Source: Oreohelix idahoensis (taxonomy: Eukaryota > Mollusca > Gastropoda > Stylommatophora > Oreohelicidae). From it: DNA of 64,000 nucleotides. The position numbers were made by a program, and so were the translations under genes. The stretch spans positions 310,001-374,000 of the forward strand of contig JAMPIV010018781.1 of the NCBI GenBank assembly GCA_024509875.1, in the 5' to 3' direction. Below, piece by piece: positions 1 through 9,549 of this stretch. The notes under the pieces are model-generated. The model was not told the origin of the DNA, ran no database searches, and saw only the letters and a program-made list of their open reading frames with translations. Each line of letters starts with the position of its first letter. The stretch's first letter is position 1.

Positions 1-97
1 GAGCTGAATAAGATGAAAAAAAAAAACAATAGAAATCAGCTGCGAACAACTGTTATTTAAAGCTGTCACTCTTTAAGTAAATATGTCGCTCATCAAG

Positions 98-700
98 CAG
101 TCAATCAATCAATCAATCAAGCAATCCCCTTCAACTCCCCAATGAACTTAAGCCTTCAACAAACACAGACTAAGTCCTCCTGTCACGTGATGTCAGCACA
201 AGGTCGTTCCTCATCTTCCTCGTCACTTTCATTTCTCTCTCCAGCTCTCGTCTGTTTGTCTTCTTCTATCTGCATCTATTTCTCTTACCCTGTGGTTTCC
301 AGAACAAGAACTGCCTGGTAACGCTATCCGAAGGCTTTCCCAATGTGTGTGTCCTATCCATTGCCAGCGTCTTCTTATCATCTCTTGTTCCACTGGTAAT
401 GTCTTGTTCCACTGGTAATGTCTTGTTCCACTGGTAATGTCTTGTTCCACTGGTAATGTCTGGTTCATGTCATAAGCTCCACTTTGTTGACCCTGTTGTA
501 CCATTTTAGTCCTTCTCAGGGATTATGCTGTTAAATACTTTTCATGGACTGATAATAATAATATTCCTCTGTATTTAGTTCACTCTTGTAAATCTCCCTT
601 CTTAGGCAGTTAGACCTGATTACCTTCCCTCCATTCTGCTGGTAATTCTTCTCGTTTCTGGACTTTATCAAGTAATTGGTAGAGTATTTCTCGTCAGATA
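98..700 (-). mobile_element. RTE-like LINE (family A), 3' end, internally deleted
   Basis: On the minus strand 229-504 encodes residues matching the C-terminus of the LINE at 41803-45007 (shared PVEQEM...RRRW.WIGHT motif). The stretch at about 540-700 matches the region at 43083-43215 of that copy, so roughly 0.9 kb of reverse transcriptase sequence is missing between them. The element ends in a TTGA tetranucleotide tail at 98-121, in line with the short repeat tails of RTE-like LINEs. Nothing here is intact. The assignment rests on direct comparison inside this window. Confidence 0.75.
383..458. repeat. 19-bp minisatellite, 4 exact copies, inside LINE-A
   Basis: Four consecutive copies of TCTTGTTCCACTGGTAATG. 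The unit corresponds to the LINE-A coding segment encoding QVPVEQE (compare 42062-42080), so the repeat grew within the LINE copy. Confidence 0.9.
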
Positions 701-1018
701 CTCACAAGTATGATGAAGAATTCAGATTCGTGTTTTCGAATAGTTCATTTCAACTTTGTAATGTATATTTCCCTGAATGAATGACTCAATAAAATAATGA
801 ACGGATCAACAGGTAAATGTAAGATTAAAAGGCTTGATTGCATAAATGATTCAACTAATAAGTTTAAAAAACAAAACAGTGCAGATTAGTCAGTTAATAA
901 ATAAATAGATATCTACAGATTAAATAAAGACAAGATTAGATGATCAGTGAATTAACTAGTTGGTGAATAAATTAGTAGTTTACGAATGTGATGGTGAGTT
1001 CAGAACGAGGCTATAAAA
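701..1018. other. AT-rich intergenic stretch, nothing recognised
   Basis: Low-complexity AT-rich sequence with many short TGAAT-type words. No coding or structured element was recognised. Confidence 0.5.
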
Positions 1019-1726
1019 CAGTGTTTCTTTACCAGGGGTGCCTGCACCCCCTGAGGGTGCGAGACCAATCTTCAGGGGGTGCGAGACCAACCTTCAGGGG
1101 GTGTGAGACCAACCTTCAGGGGGTGCGAGACCAACCTTCAGGGGGTGCGAGACCAACCTTCAGGGGGTGCGAGACCAACCTTCAGGGGGTGTGAGACCAA
1201 CCTTCAGGGGGTGCGAGACCAACCTTCAGGGGGTGCGAGACCAACCTTCAGGGGGTGTGAGACCAACCTTGAGGGGGTGCTAGACCAACCTTCAGGGGGT
1301 GTGAGACCAACCTTCAGGGGGTGTGAGACCAACCTTCAAGGGGTGCTAGACCAACCTTCAGGGGGTGCTAGACCAACCTTCAGGGGGTGTGAGACCAACC
1401 TTCAGGGGATGCTAGACCAACCTTCAGGGGATGTGAGACTAACCTTCACGGGGTGTGAGTCATGCCAGATCTCTTATAAGGCGGTTCACCATTAACATTA
1501 TATAATACACAGAACTCAAATGTATTTGTACACACAAAAAAACATTTACTACGTGAATTAAATACCGAATCTTAGTCACATTTTGTAAATAACATTTTCC
1601 CAAAACATACTTGTATCTCTTATTCTCATTGTTGGCATATTTTGTGAGCTAGAAGCTAATTGCGTGCGAGGGTTCTTAAGATGATGTAAAATAGTGCGAG
1701 GCCACTAAAAAGGTTAAGAAACACTG
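1019..1726. mobile_element. hAT-type MITE carrying a minisatellite
   Basis: The left end CAGTGTTTCTTTACC and the right end (inverse complement CAGTGTTTCTTAACC) form terminal inverted repeats of the CAGTGTTT type common in hAT elements. The flanking 8-mers CTATAAAA (1011-1018) and CTGTAAAT (1727-1734) match at 6 of 8 bases, as expected for an aged hAT target duplication. There is no transposase. Most of the left half is a 22-bp tandem array. Confidence 0.6.
1052..1460. repeat. 22-bp minisatellite, about 18 copies
   Basis: The unit CAACCTTCAGGGGGTGCGAGAC is repeated with variants (GTGTGAGAC, GTGCTAGAC). Because 22 is not a multiple of 3 the array opens long spurious reading frames. It sits inside the hAT-type MITE. 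Confidence 0.95.
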
Positions 1727-1926
1727 CTGTAAATGAACGAGAGAACAACCGAGTGATTCAGTGTGTGAATAAATAAATGAGGGAATGACGAACTAAAATT
1801 AGAGAATGAATCTACAAGTGAACTAATCATTGTATGAAGTGAATGACCGAGTACAGAAATGAGTGGGAAAAAAAATTTAAAATTAATCAATTTAAAACAT
1901 CAATCACATGACCTGAGTGTATTGAG

Positions 1927-2295
1927 CAGTGTTTATCAACCTATTTATGTTCACGGCACACATTTCAGTTTTCTAAAAACTTGCGGCACACCTATCTGAC
2001 CCCGCTCCTGAATAAAAAATTAGTGATGTATACTAAATTAAATACACTAATTTGTGGATACTTTAGAATAAAGAAAACTCTCAATTTGATTTTCCTTTAA
2101 TTGTTTAAAATAATTTTGAAGTATATCTATTTTTGTTCAAAGCAGTTAATGGCTCCAATTATAATTGAATGAATTCAAGCTATAAGATCAGTTTTACATT
2201 AATTGATGACTTAAAATATACTTCATGTAGTAAATTTACAAAATTTTTGCGGCACACTTTGATAGGCGCAGCGGCACACCGCTTAAGAAACACTG
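1927..2295. mobile_element. hAT-type MITE, 369 bp
   Basis: The left end CAGTGTTTATCAACC and the right end (inverse complement CAGTGTTTCTTAAGCGG) are inverted repeats. GGCACAC words occur near both ends. Flanking 8-mers GTATTGAG (1919-1926) and GTATAGAG (2296-2303) match at 7 of 8, a good hAT-type target duplication. There is no coding capacity. It is a relative of the MITE 200 bp to its left. Confidence 0.75.
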
Positions 2296-2303
2296 GTATA
2301 GAG

Positions 2304-3534
2304 CATTCGCTTATTCTCTTTCGCCCTTTTAGAGCCATCAGACCACCCCTACAGTTGATTCTCTTTTGCTAAAATGTCAGCGCTAAAGCACTTAATTTGG
2401 TCTTGCAGTGGTGGTGTCTTTAATAGTTAGTTTTACATGATGATGTTGTCAGTTCCGCACACATCCTCGTGTTTATAGCTTTTAACGACACGTCTGGGCA
2501 AGCAGTGGCCCCTTCTTTCTGTGCCTTCTTATAGACCCTAAGAAGCCATACTCTACTTGTCACTAAATAATAAAACTGTAGGATTACGTAAACACATTTC
2601 AACAGCCTGGATAGGAAAATCGGCTTATCAAATTAGCCTCATGTGAAGTTTCTCTTTGCCCACAAAACACTTAGATACAGGTAGACATTGCCAGCACCTC
2701 CATCTGTTTTCTCAGGCAATACATTAAATGCAGTCTTGTTTTTGGTTCCGGCACGTTCCTAATCCCAACATCCTGAAAGATTGTCAAGATGGAATATAAA
2801 CGGCGCACTTAAGTCTGGGAAATTGCAGACTAGAATCTTACTTTAAAAAGAAACATAACCAGCAGACGACGAAACAATATTCTATCAGCTTTAGTTTATT
2901 TATTTCAGTTATTTCCATTTTCTCCCTTTCTGCCTCTTTTATTTGTTCCAAAAAGAAAGGAAGGCACTTTTTTTGAGTAATTTTTGACAACGTAAGCGGA
3001 GGAAAAGAAACCATCATACAGACACCCCCCCCCCCCCCCCCCCCACAAAAAAGGGGGGGCGCGCAAAAAAGGAATGTAATGAGTTACCTTTACATTTTAA
3101 AAAGTCTTCTCATAGAAGATATGTATCCTAAAAAACGCCAGTTACAAGGCTTGCCGTGTAATCGTTATATGAGTAAAAAATAAAGGATGCTGATGTAAAA
3201 CCAGAAGATAAAGTTAAAATAAAGAAAACGAAAATAAAGTATGGCGTCAGTTTTACAATTTAACGATACTACAGAAACACGGGTATATGGGATATACGTA
3301 CGCTATATAAGTCATGAGTATGGACTGGACGTTAACACTGAGATAACGACACCTATGATAATTAGCAAAGCAGGGATAAGCAAACGTTAAAGAATAAATG
3401 GGAACATCCTGGAACTAGTCTAGAGTTTCTCATTTCTTGATCATATTATAATTGAAGATGGCAGATGGGAGTCAAGAAGAGAATGGGATTGGGCAAAGCT
3501 ACATTCAACAACATGAGACAGACAGATACTTCTT
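2304..3534. other. Intergenic, no gene recognised; C homopolymer
   Basis: AT-rich DNA with no supported gene. A run of about 20 C residues lies near 3025-3044, followed by a G-rich stretch. Short open frames here have no recognisable motifs. Confidence 0.5.
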
Positions 3535-3550
3535 CTTCTTGGTTGACCCT

Positions 3551-4485
3551 CAGATGTCAACTTGAATAAGTTCAAAGAAAGCAGTGGTCAGCCTGAGGCT
3601 GTTGATATCTCCGTAGATTTTTTCCAGGAATGGTACTGGTGATGGCCATCTGCGTTTTCTCTGTTCCTCATATGTTGGGCACATTTGAAGCGGATGTTCG
3701 GCAGTCATTTTTTCGGTGCCACAGTCACACTCATCGGTAGTTCATATCTTTAATTTGTTGAATAGATGGTATCTCAATCTGTTATGACCTGTGCGAAGTC
3801 TGAAGATTACCACTTGTTCACTTCTGCTGAGCCGGTAATATGGATCATTTTTTGTGTGGCCTGGATGTTCTGCTTCCCACTTGTGCCTGTACCTGCGCTT
3901 GATAAAAAAACTCTTGGCCTCCTCATAAGTTATGTTTGTGTCAAGTTGAGGAAGTTTTCCCCCTTCCTTTGCCAATCTATCAGCCTCTTCATTTCCAGGT
4001 ATGTTGCAGGGAGAAGGGATCCACTGTATCACGACTGTTTTGTATTGCTGACATAGTCTGTGAAGTGTTACTCTTAGGTCATCCAGTTCAGCATTACTTT
4101 GACTTTTCAGCGTTGTAATTACTGACAGCGCATCTGAGAAGATAGCTACTGGTCTCTCTGAGCTTTCTTCTGTCATTAGAATTTCTGCTCTGAAGTTACT
4201 TGAAAATTTCCCTGTTGCGACTGCTATCTTTTTTTGTGTGCCATTGCTTAAGCTCAGGAAGATTCCTCCACCCCCATCTTCTGTTGCATTAGTTGCTGAT
4301 CCATCTGTGTATGCATGGATCCAGGTGTTGCTTGGGTAATTTTTCTCTATATATTTTGTGGTTAGGACTCTCTTTTCTGTTTCATTTTGGCTGTTCTTTC
4401 TCTCAATACCAGGAACGTTTTCTATCATTTCAGGGAAGCACTGTTGTTTCCAAATTGGTAGCTTGTGTGCAGTACATATTGCGGA
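3551..4485 (-). pseudogene. Jockey/I-type LINE ORF2 C-terminus with RNase H
   Basis: Minus-strand ORF2 remnant. It encodes a ribonuclease H domain, which removes template RNA during target-primed reverse transcription in Jockey/I-superclade LINEs. The catalytic set is visible: D in YTDGSA, E in FRAEIL, D in FSDALS, and D in EADRLAKEG. The C-terminus continues as CDCGTEKMTAEH, a Cys/His motif typical of these ORF2 tails, and stops at 3551. One in-frame TGA near 3742 splits the domain. The upstream RT is missing; the frame is open up to about 4485, where the sequence switches to an inverted piece of the same kind of element. A CTT-rich stretch at 3529-3540 corresponds to an AAG tail. Confidence 0.8.
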
Positions 4486-4700
4486 GAAAGACTAAGGATA
4501 CAGTTTTCAAAAGAACTACCAGACCAGATAGATGAAACGAACTATTTAGATGCTGATATAACAGAGGAAGAAGTAACTAGTGCAATAAATGAGAAATCTA
4601 ATACTGCCTCAGGGCATGATATACTTAGTTATGAAATCCTTAAGAAAGTATCAACAACAAAAACTATAAACAAATTGCAATTATCTCAAATATAATCAGG
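4485..4700 (+). pseudogene. Inverted LINE ORF2 fragment before the RT core
   Basis: Plus-strand segment encoding ITEEEVTSAINEKSN...ASGHDILSYEILK, which resembles the linker just before the RT palm in Jockey-like ORF2 (usual form: EEV..AI..LK...APGPDGI). It abuts, head to head, the minus-strand ORF2 C-terminus on its left. That layout is what twin priming makes during LINE insertion: an inverted 5' piece joined to a correctly oriented 3' piece. It is too short for a firm family call. Confidence 0.55.
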
Positions 4701-4937
4701 CATTCAAGTTTTTTTAAGGTTTGATAGTTTATCTTCTCGTACCGTAATTGTTTGGAAATATTACAAATGGAAGTGGGCCATTTCCTCCCAACCTATTATC
4801 AATGCGACGCATTTGACTAATCCTGTGAACTTTTGTGGCTAGGCGCTCGATCATTTCCCTTTTCGCTCCTGATAGATGAAGGACCCACCACTACAGCTGG
4901 TCCCCAGTCAAACCTGCACCAAAGCATTATTGTACTC

Positions 4938-5005
4938 ATGTAGCAGATGATAATGTAGCAGATGATAATGTAGCAGATGATAATGTAGCAGATGATAATG
5001 TAGCA
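4938..5005. repeat. 15-bp tandem repeat, about 4.5 copies
   Basis: The unit TGTAGCAGATGATAA is repeated almost without change. Both strands show short open frames only because the unit is a multiple of 3. Confidence 0.9.
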
Positions 5006-5064
5006 ATTAGTTTGGTATGATGAGGTTGCCAGCACCACCCACAACCTCTTAATATTCGCCTCTT

Positions 5065-5250
5065 ACTGGCTGAGACAATGATATAAGAATAAGAGTGGAG
5101 ACGGCAACAGGAGCCTCCTTTGAATATGGAAATATATGGACATGACAAGAAGTCAAGTTCAACACTAAGAATCTTCAACTGAAATCTGACATGACAAGAA
5201 CTCAAGTTCAACACTTAGAATCTTCAACTAAAATCTGACATGACAAGAAG
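5065..5250 (+). mobile_element. LINE-A fragment with two 49-bp repeat units
   Basis: The plus-strand translation DIRIRVE...GNIW parallels DIKIRIQKARGAF...GNIW in the LINE at 41803-45007. It is followed by two to three copies of the 49-bp unit that forms the large array at 8827-9549. It is a short 5'- and 3'-truncated piece just upstream of the ORF1-only LINE. Confidence 0.6.
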
Positions 5251-5566
5251 TGTCGTGAAACGAGTGTAACCCACTACTTTGTTAATCACTATGTCGAGAT
5301 ACAGATTTGCTTCAACCAATCAACGATCAACGTTCACCAGTCTCTGAGACAGAATAAATTAACGGCCATCATGTTCACGCAAGATGGCGGATTAAAACTG
5401 AATAAAATTAGGCTGTATGAGACCAGGTACCAAACCGGAGGAAACCAATCATTTTGCTCCGCCAGGAACCAACCAAAAGCTTTCCTTAAGCATTTACCTA
5501 CCTATATAATCGGGCGGATTTTATGCATAATCACATTGTCGATTCACATCACACACAAGACACCAA

Positions 5567-5582
5567 CGTCCTTCTCAGGACG
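5567..5582 (+). other. Histone-type stem-loop motif upstream of LINE ORF1
   Basis: CGTCCTTCTCAGGACG: a perfect 6-bp stem with loop TCTC, close in size and sequence to the 3' stem-loop of replication-dependent histone mRNAs. It lies 34 bases upstream of the likely ORF1 start at 5617. Confidence 0.55.
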
Positions 5583-5616
5583 CCACTACTCGAGTAAAGA
5601 TCGCGTTATCGTCAAA

Positions 5617-7620
5617 ATGCCCAGACATAAGCCACACGCTAAAAAGAGGAAGGTCTACACCAGCCCACCAGCGCAGAACAGCCAGGGTAATCACAATATC
5701 ACAATCAACAATGACAGACAGCCAGAGAGCAAGACTGCCCCAAGTACTCGTGCCGGGACCGGCCCTTCTATAACTCCGGACACGACGGAGTTAGCTGTGA
5801 CATGCGTCGACCCGACTGAGAGTCTGAGTGGCCCGACCCCTTGCCTAGATAAAGAAGACCCAGAACATAAAGAAGTTTGGAGAGCGTTACGACAGCTGGA
5901 GAAAAGAAAACAACAGCTTATATCCAGGCTGCCACCACCACACGTACCCGACTCGTCAGCAGAAACCCGATCTATGACAGAGAAGCCGCACGATGCCGAG
6001 ATGACAGCCGACCCACCTGCAAGCACTATGAAGGAAGTGATAGAGGCAGCTCCTCAACACAGACAGGTACAAGAGGAAGATATCGCAGAGACCATTTTAG
6101 ATGCACTTCGAAGACTTGAAGACGGAGACGAGTCCCTTAGGCTCGCTCTTCAAGAAGCAACAGTAGAAGTAGCCCCAGGTGTGCTGGACATCGAAACCAC
6201 TGAGAAGCAAGCTACCATTCCTGATCCTGAGGAAACAACAGCTGACAACTCAAGGGCTCAGACGCAAGATATCACACCGAATAACCAAGAACAAGATTCG
6301 AACCAAGCCTGTAGAAGGAAACAAAGACCAAACACTAAAAATACAAGCAACTCAGAAACGATACAGGAGAGGATTGTTAAGATCACCCAGACGTCAGGAA
6401 GTGAGGCCTCACTCAGGGCCCTACCCGACAACAAAGTGATCAACATCCTCGAGGTGATAACTGGACGGAGAGGTATCGCCAAAGTAGGGAGGCACGAAAA
6501 GGGAGTAGTGCTTTCTCTCAACAACACAGACAAAACAACCTCGCTGATGATCGAACTGGAATCCGGTCCAAAGGAAATCCAGTTGCCCCACCAAATAAAA
6601 GTGGTGGTGGAAAAGTACAAGACAACAAAGAAGTTCGTCATCAGAGGGGTGGATACCAGATGTTCCGAAGCCGAGGTCCACAGACACCTTCAAACTGAAA
6701 ACGCAGACGTCAAAATCACACGGGTAGAAAGGCTAAAAACATGGGACAAGAAAGACACCAACCTGATGATAGTGACGATTGAAGGATCGACAAGACCCGA
6801 GAGACTGACGCTCGAAACCACAACAAAAAAGACAGAGGCATATATCCCTCCGGTGATGCAGTGCTCTAACTGCCAGAAATATTCACACACCAAGAAAACG
6901 TGCAGGAGAAATGCAGTTTGCCGGTATTGTGCGGGTAACCACCCATATCGCGACTGTACCAAAGCGAAGGAGGATAACAATTACAAGGCCATAAATCCAA
7001 ACAGAACCTGTGCAAACTGCCTCGGAAACCACGGGGCTAGGTACCGAGGATGCCCGATGTTCCAGGAAACAAAGAACATCTTGAAAGAGGCCGTGTCCAA
7101 AAACATACCTTTCAAAGAGGCAAAAAACAGAGTGGCTGCGGATGGTGCAGAAAAACAAAGCATGATCGACAGAAGACAGTTACACAAACTAACCGCTGAA
7201 GTCAAAGATATGAAAATGAAACTACAGGTCGTAAACAGAAACAAGCAGGCTCCCGAAGACGACAAAGACAACGGTGATGATGTAATAGAACTACAAAACG
7301 TCAGAAAAATGATGAAAGACATGCAAAGCCTTCAACAGCAGATAGAAGCAGATGTAAAGAGGCTGACAGAACTGACGGAAGAAAACTCAAAAATTCTCAA
7401 GAGAATTGAAACTGAGCGAAGAGCCATCGAGGAAATGACAGCAAACACAATAGCGACCAAAACAAACGAGCAATCAGACGAAGAAGTCATCGAAGAAACA
7501 CTTGAAAAACTTCTACCAGCAATAATAGAAAAAACACTATTACAGATACAGGAAAGCAGGAAGACAAGAGAAACAGAAACGAGGAAAGCAAAAACTAACA
7601 AAACGACACAAGACAGATAG
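5617..7620 (+). CDS. LINE ORF1 (gag-like nucleic-acid-binding protein), intact
   Basis: ORF1 protein of a Jockey/I-type non-LTR retrotransposon; such proteins coat the element RNA and act as nucleic-acid chaperones in the RNP. The frame is open from 5371, but ATG 5617 is preferred: it begins MPRHKPHAKKRK, a nuclear-signal-like basic start, and gives 667 residues. An acidic, low-complexity N-terminal half is followed by a PRE_C2HC-like region (about 310-415 of this protein). Three zinc knuckles follow near 416-480: CSNCQKYSHTKKTC, CRYCAGNHPYRDC, CANCLGNHGARYRGC. The C-terminal 170 residues are Lys/Glu-rich and likely coiled coil. There is no frameshift or stop. The expected ORF2 (endonuclease and RT) is absent downstream, so this copy cannot move by itself. 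Confidence 0.85.
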   Translation: MPRHKPHAKKRKVYTSPPAQNSQGNHNITINNDRQPESKTAPSTRAGTGPSITPDTTELAVTCVDPTESLSGPTPCLDKEDPEHKEVWRALRQLEKRKQQLISRLPPPHVPDSSAETRSMTEKPHDAEMTADPPASTMKEVIEAAPQHRQVQEEDIAETILDALRRLEDGDESLRLALQEATVEVAPGVLDIETTEKQATIPDPEETTADNSRAQTQDITPNNQEQDSNQACRRKQRPNTKNTSNSETIQERIVKITQTSGSEASLRALPDNKVINILEVITGRRGIAKVGRHEKGVVLSLNNTDKTTSLMIELESGPKEIQLPHQIKVVVEKYKTTKKFVIRGVDTRCSEAEVHRHLQTENADVKITRVERLKTWDKKDTNLMIVTIEGSTRPERLTLETTTKKTEAYIPPVMQCSNCQKYSHTKKTCRRNAVCRYCAGNHPYRDCTKAKEDNNYKAINPNRTCANCLGNHGARYRGCPMFQETKNILKEAVSKNIPFKEAKNRVAADGAEKQSMIDRRQLHKLTAEVKDMKMKLQVVNRNKQAPEDDKDNGDDVIELQNVRKMMKDMQSLQQQIEADVKRLTELTEENSKILKRIETERRAIEEMTANTIATKTNEQSDEEVIEETLEKLLPAIIEKTLLQIQESRKTRETETRKAKTNKTTQDR

Positions 7621-8060
7621 GAAGGCAGAAAATGAGCACACCACGACCGACAAGCAACGAAGAGGAAACCAGACAACCAGCTAGTGGTCCTTTTCAGGAC
7701 TAGTCCTTTTCAGGACTAACAGACGACTAGCACCGAAGAACCTAACACACAATATACCCCAATTATAACCAACTTTCAGGTTGAACAGGGTATTACAGCA
7801 ACATAGTAGACGAAAACAACAACAACAACAACAACAGCATAATCACACATCATTGAGACGACGCCAGAGATACCGACCGACTGAAGAGGATGAAGCTGTC
7901 ACCTTGATTTAGAGCTTACCTGAGGGCATCGACCTGCAGCCTACTTCGCTAAGTCGCGTCAAAAACTGGCCTGTTTGAATCTTAGAGGGTTTATACGTGT
8001 CATAAAAACTGAGATCGTGGGTCGTCAATCCAGCTGCCTGGAACTCCGCAGCAGCATAGA
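7621..8060 (+). mobile_element. Presumed 3' UTR of the ORF1-only LINE
   Basis: Directly after the ORF1 stop. It holds two adjacent histone-like stem-loops (7686-7717), a CAA microsatellite near 7802-7835, and GC-balanced sequence with no RT or endonuclease motif in any frame. The end of the element is not defined; I saw no clear tail or target duplication. It could be a true 3' UTR after an ORF2 deletion. Confidence 0.45.
7686..7717 (+). other. Tandem pair of histone-like stem-loops
   Basis: GGTCCTTTTCAGGACT (7686-7701) and AGTCCTTTTCAGGACT (7702-7717) abut. Each has a 6-bp stem (the second perfect) and a TTTC loop, the animal histone mRNA 3' stem-loop pattern. They lie 66 bases after the LINE ORF1 stop. 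Confidence 0.7.
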
Positions 8061-8826
8061 GGTTGTCAAGACTCTACATCTTTAGTCCCCCTCAGTCTTG
8101 GGTGGGCTAACGAAACGATCAACATCTGGTATTTTGTGTCAACCAAACCAAGAAGGACAGCACTTCTAAGAGATGAGTACACATTAGTACCATTTCTGTC
8201 GGCATTGTGAGCAAAATCTAAGTCAATGAAGAAAACGTGAATTAGCGTAGCAAGAGACAATAATAAGATCAAGTGGATAAATTATACGTAAATAACAGCA
8301 TAGCTGATAAACGTTATATCCTTAATTAACAGCACAGCTGATACATGTACTATAATTGAATAACAGCACAGCTGATATAATTTTTGTTCCTATAATTGGA
8401 AAACTTGTTGTAATATTTATTTACATATCTATATATAAATATAAATATTTGTAAATCATATGTAAACTTACAAATTCATTACATTCCATTTTTCAACATT
8501 CACCCTTCAGCACAAGAGTAGATAGTGTATATACTAAATAAAAAATAAGGAAATTGTATTTGAAGACTTGTCAATTTTATCATTGTTAAACAAAATCTGT
8601 TTCCTTGTTTTTTTAATATCACAGTTAGTTACACAGCGGAGGTGGCACTTTATGTCGGTCTCCTCTCTACTATTGTTTCGAGATCAGAACATTCACAGCC
8701 GTAACTAATTTGTGATACCAGTAGTCCTCTCAGACACTGGGACTTCACCATTTTCTGCAGAAATTCTATTTCTGTAATTGTCAGTACTATACTGATCTTA
8801 AAGCCAAATAAAACCTCTCGCCACAA
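8061..8826. other. Intergenic; short direct repeats near 8296-8372
   Basis: No gene is recognised. The phrase AACAGCACAGCTGATA and close variants occur three times between about 8296 and 8372. Confidence 0.5.
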
Positions 8827-9549
8827 GAAGTCAAGTTCAACACTAAGAATCTTCAACTAAAATCTGACATGACAAGAAGTCAAGTTCAACACTAAGAATC
8901 TTCAACTAAAATTTGACATGACAAGAAGTCAAGTTCAACACTTAGAATCTTCAACTAAAATCTGACATGACAAGAAGTCAAGTTCAACACTAAGAATCTT
9001 CAACTAAAATCTGACATGACAAGAATTCAAGTTCAACACTAAGAATCTTCCACTAAAATCTGACATGACAAGAAGTCAAGTTCAACACTAAGAATCTTCA
9101 ACTAAAATCTGACATGACAAGAAATCAAGCTCAACACTTAGAATCTTCAACTAAAATCTGACATGACAAGAAGTCAAGTTCAACACTAAGAATCTTCAAC
9201 TAAAATCTGACATGACAAGAAGTCAAGTTCAACACTAAGAATCTTCAACTAAAATCTGACATGACAAGAAGTCAAGTTCAACACTAAGAATCTTCAACTA
9301 AAATCTGACATGACAAGAAGTCAAGTTCAACACTAAGAATCTTCAACTAAAATCTGACATGACAAGAAGTCAAGTTCAACACTAAGAATCTTCAACTAAA
9401 ATCTGACATGACAAGAAGTCAAGTTCAACACTAAGAATCTTCAACTAAAATCAGACATGACGAGAAGTCAAGTTCAACACTAAGAATCTTCAACTAAAAT
9501 CTGACATGACAAGAAGTCAAGTTCACACTAAGAATCTTCAACTAAAATC
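8827..9549. repeat. 49-bp minisatellite, about 15 copies, LINE-derived
   Basis: The unit contains GACAAGAAGTCAAGTTCAAC followed by ACTAAGAATCTTCAACTAAA. It aligns, with small gaps, to the LINE-A ORF2 segment encoding TREIGSNTKIRIFNSN (copy at 41803-45007). The array leads in register into the next LINE-A residues (LLYGSE) at 9550, so it grew in place inside a LINE copy. Units differ by few substitutions. Confidence 0.9.
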
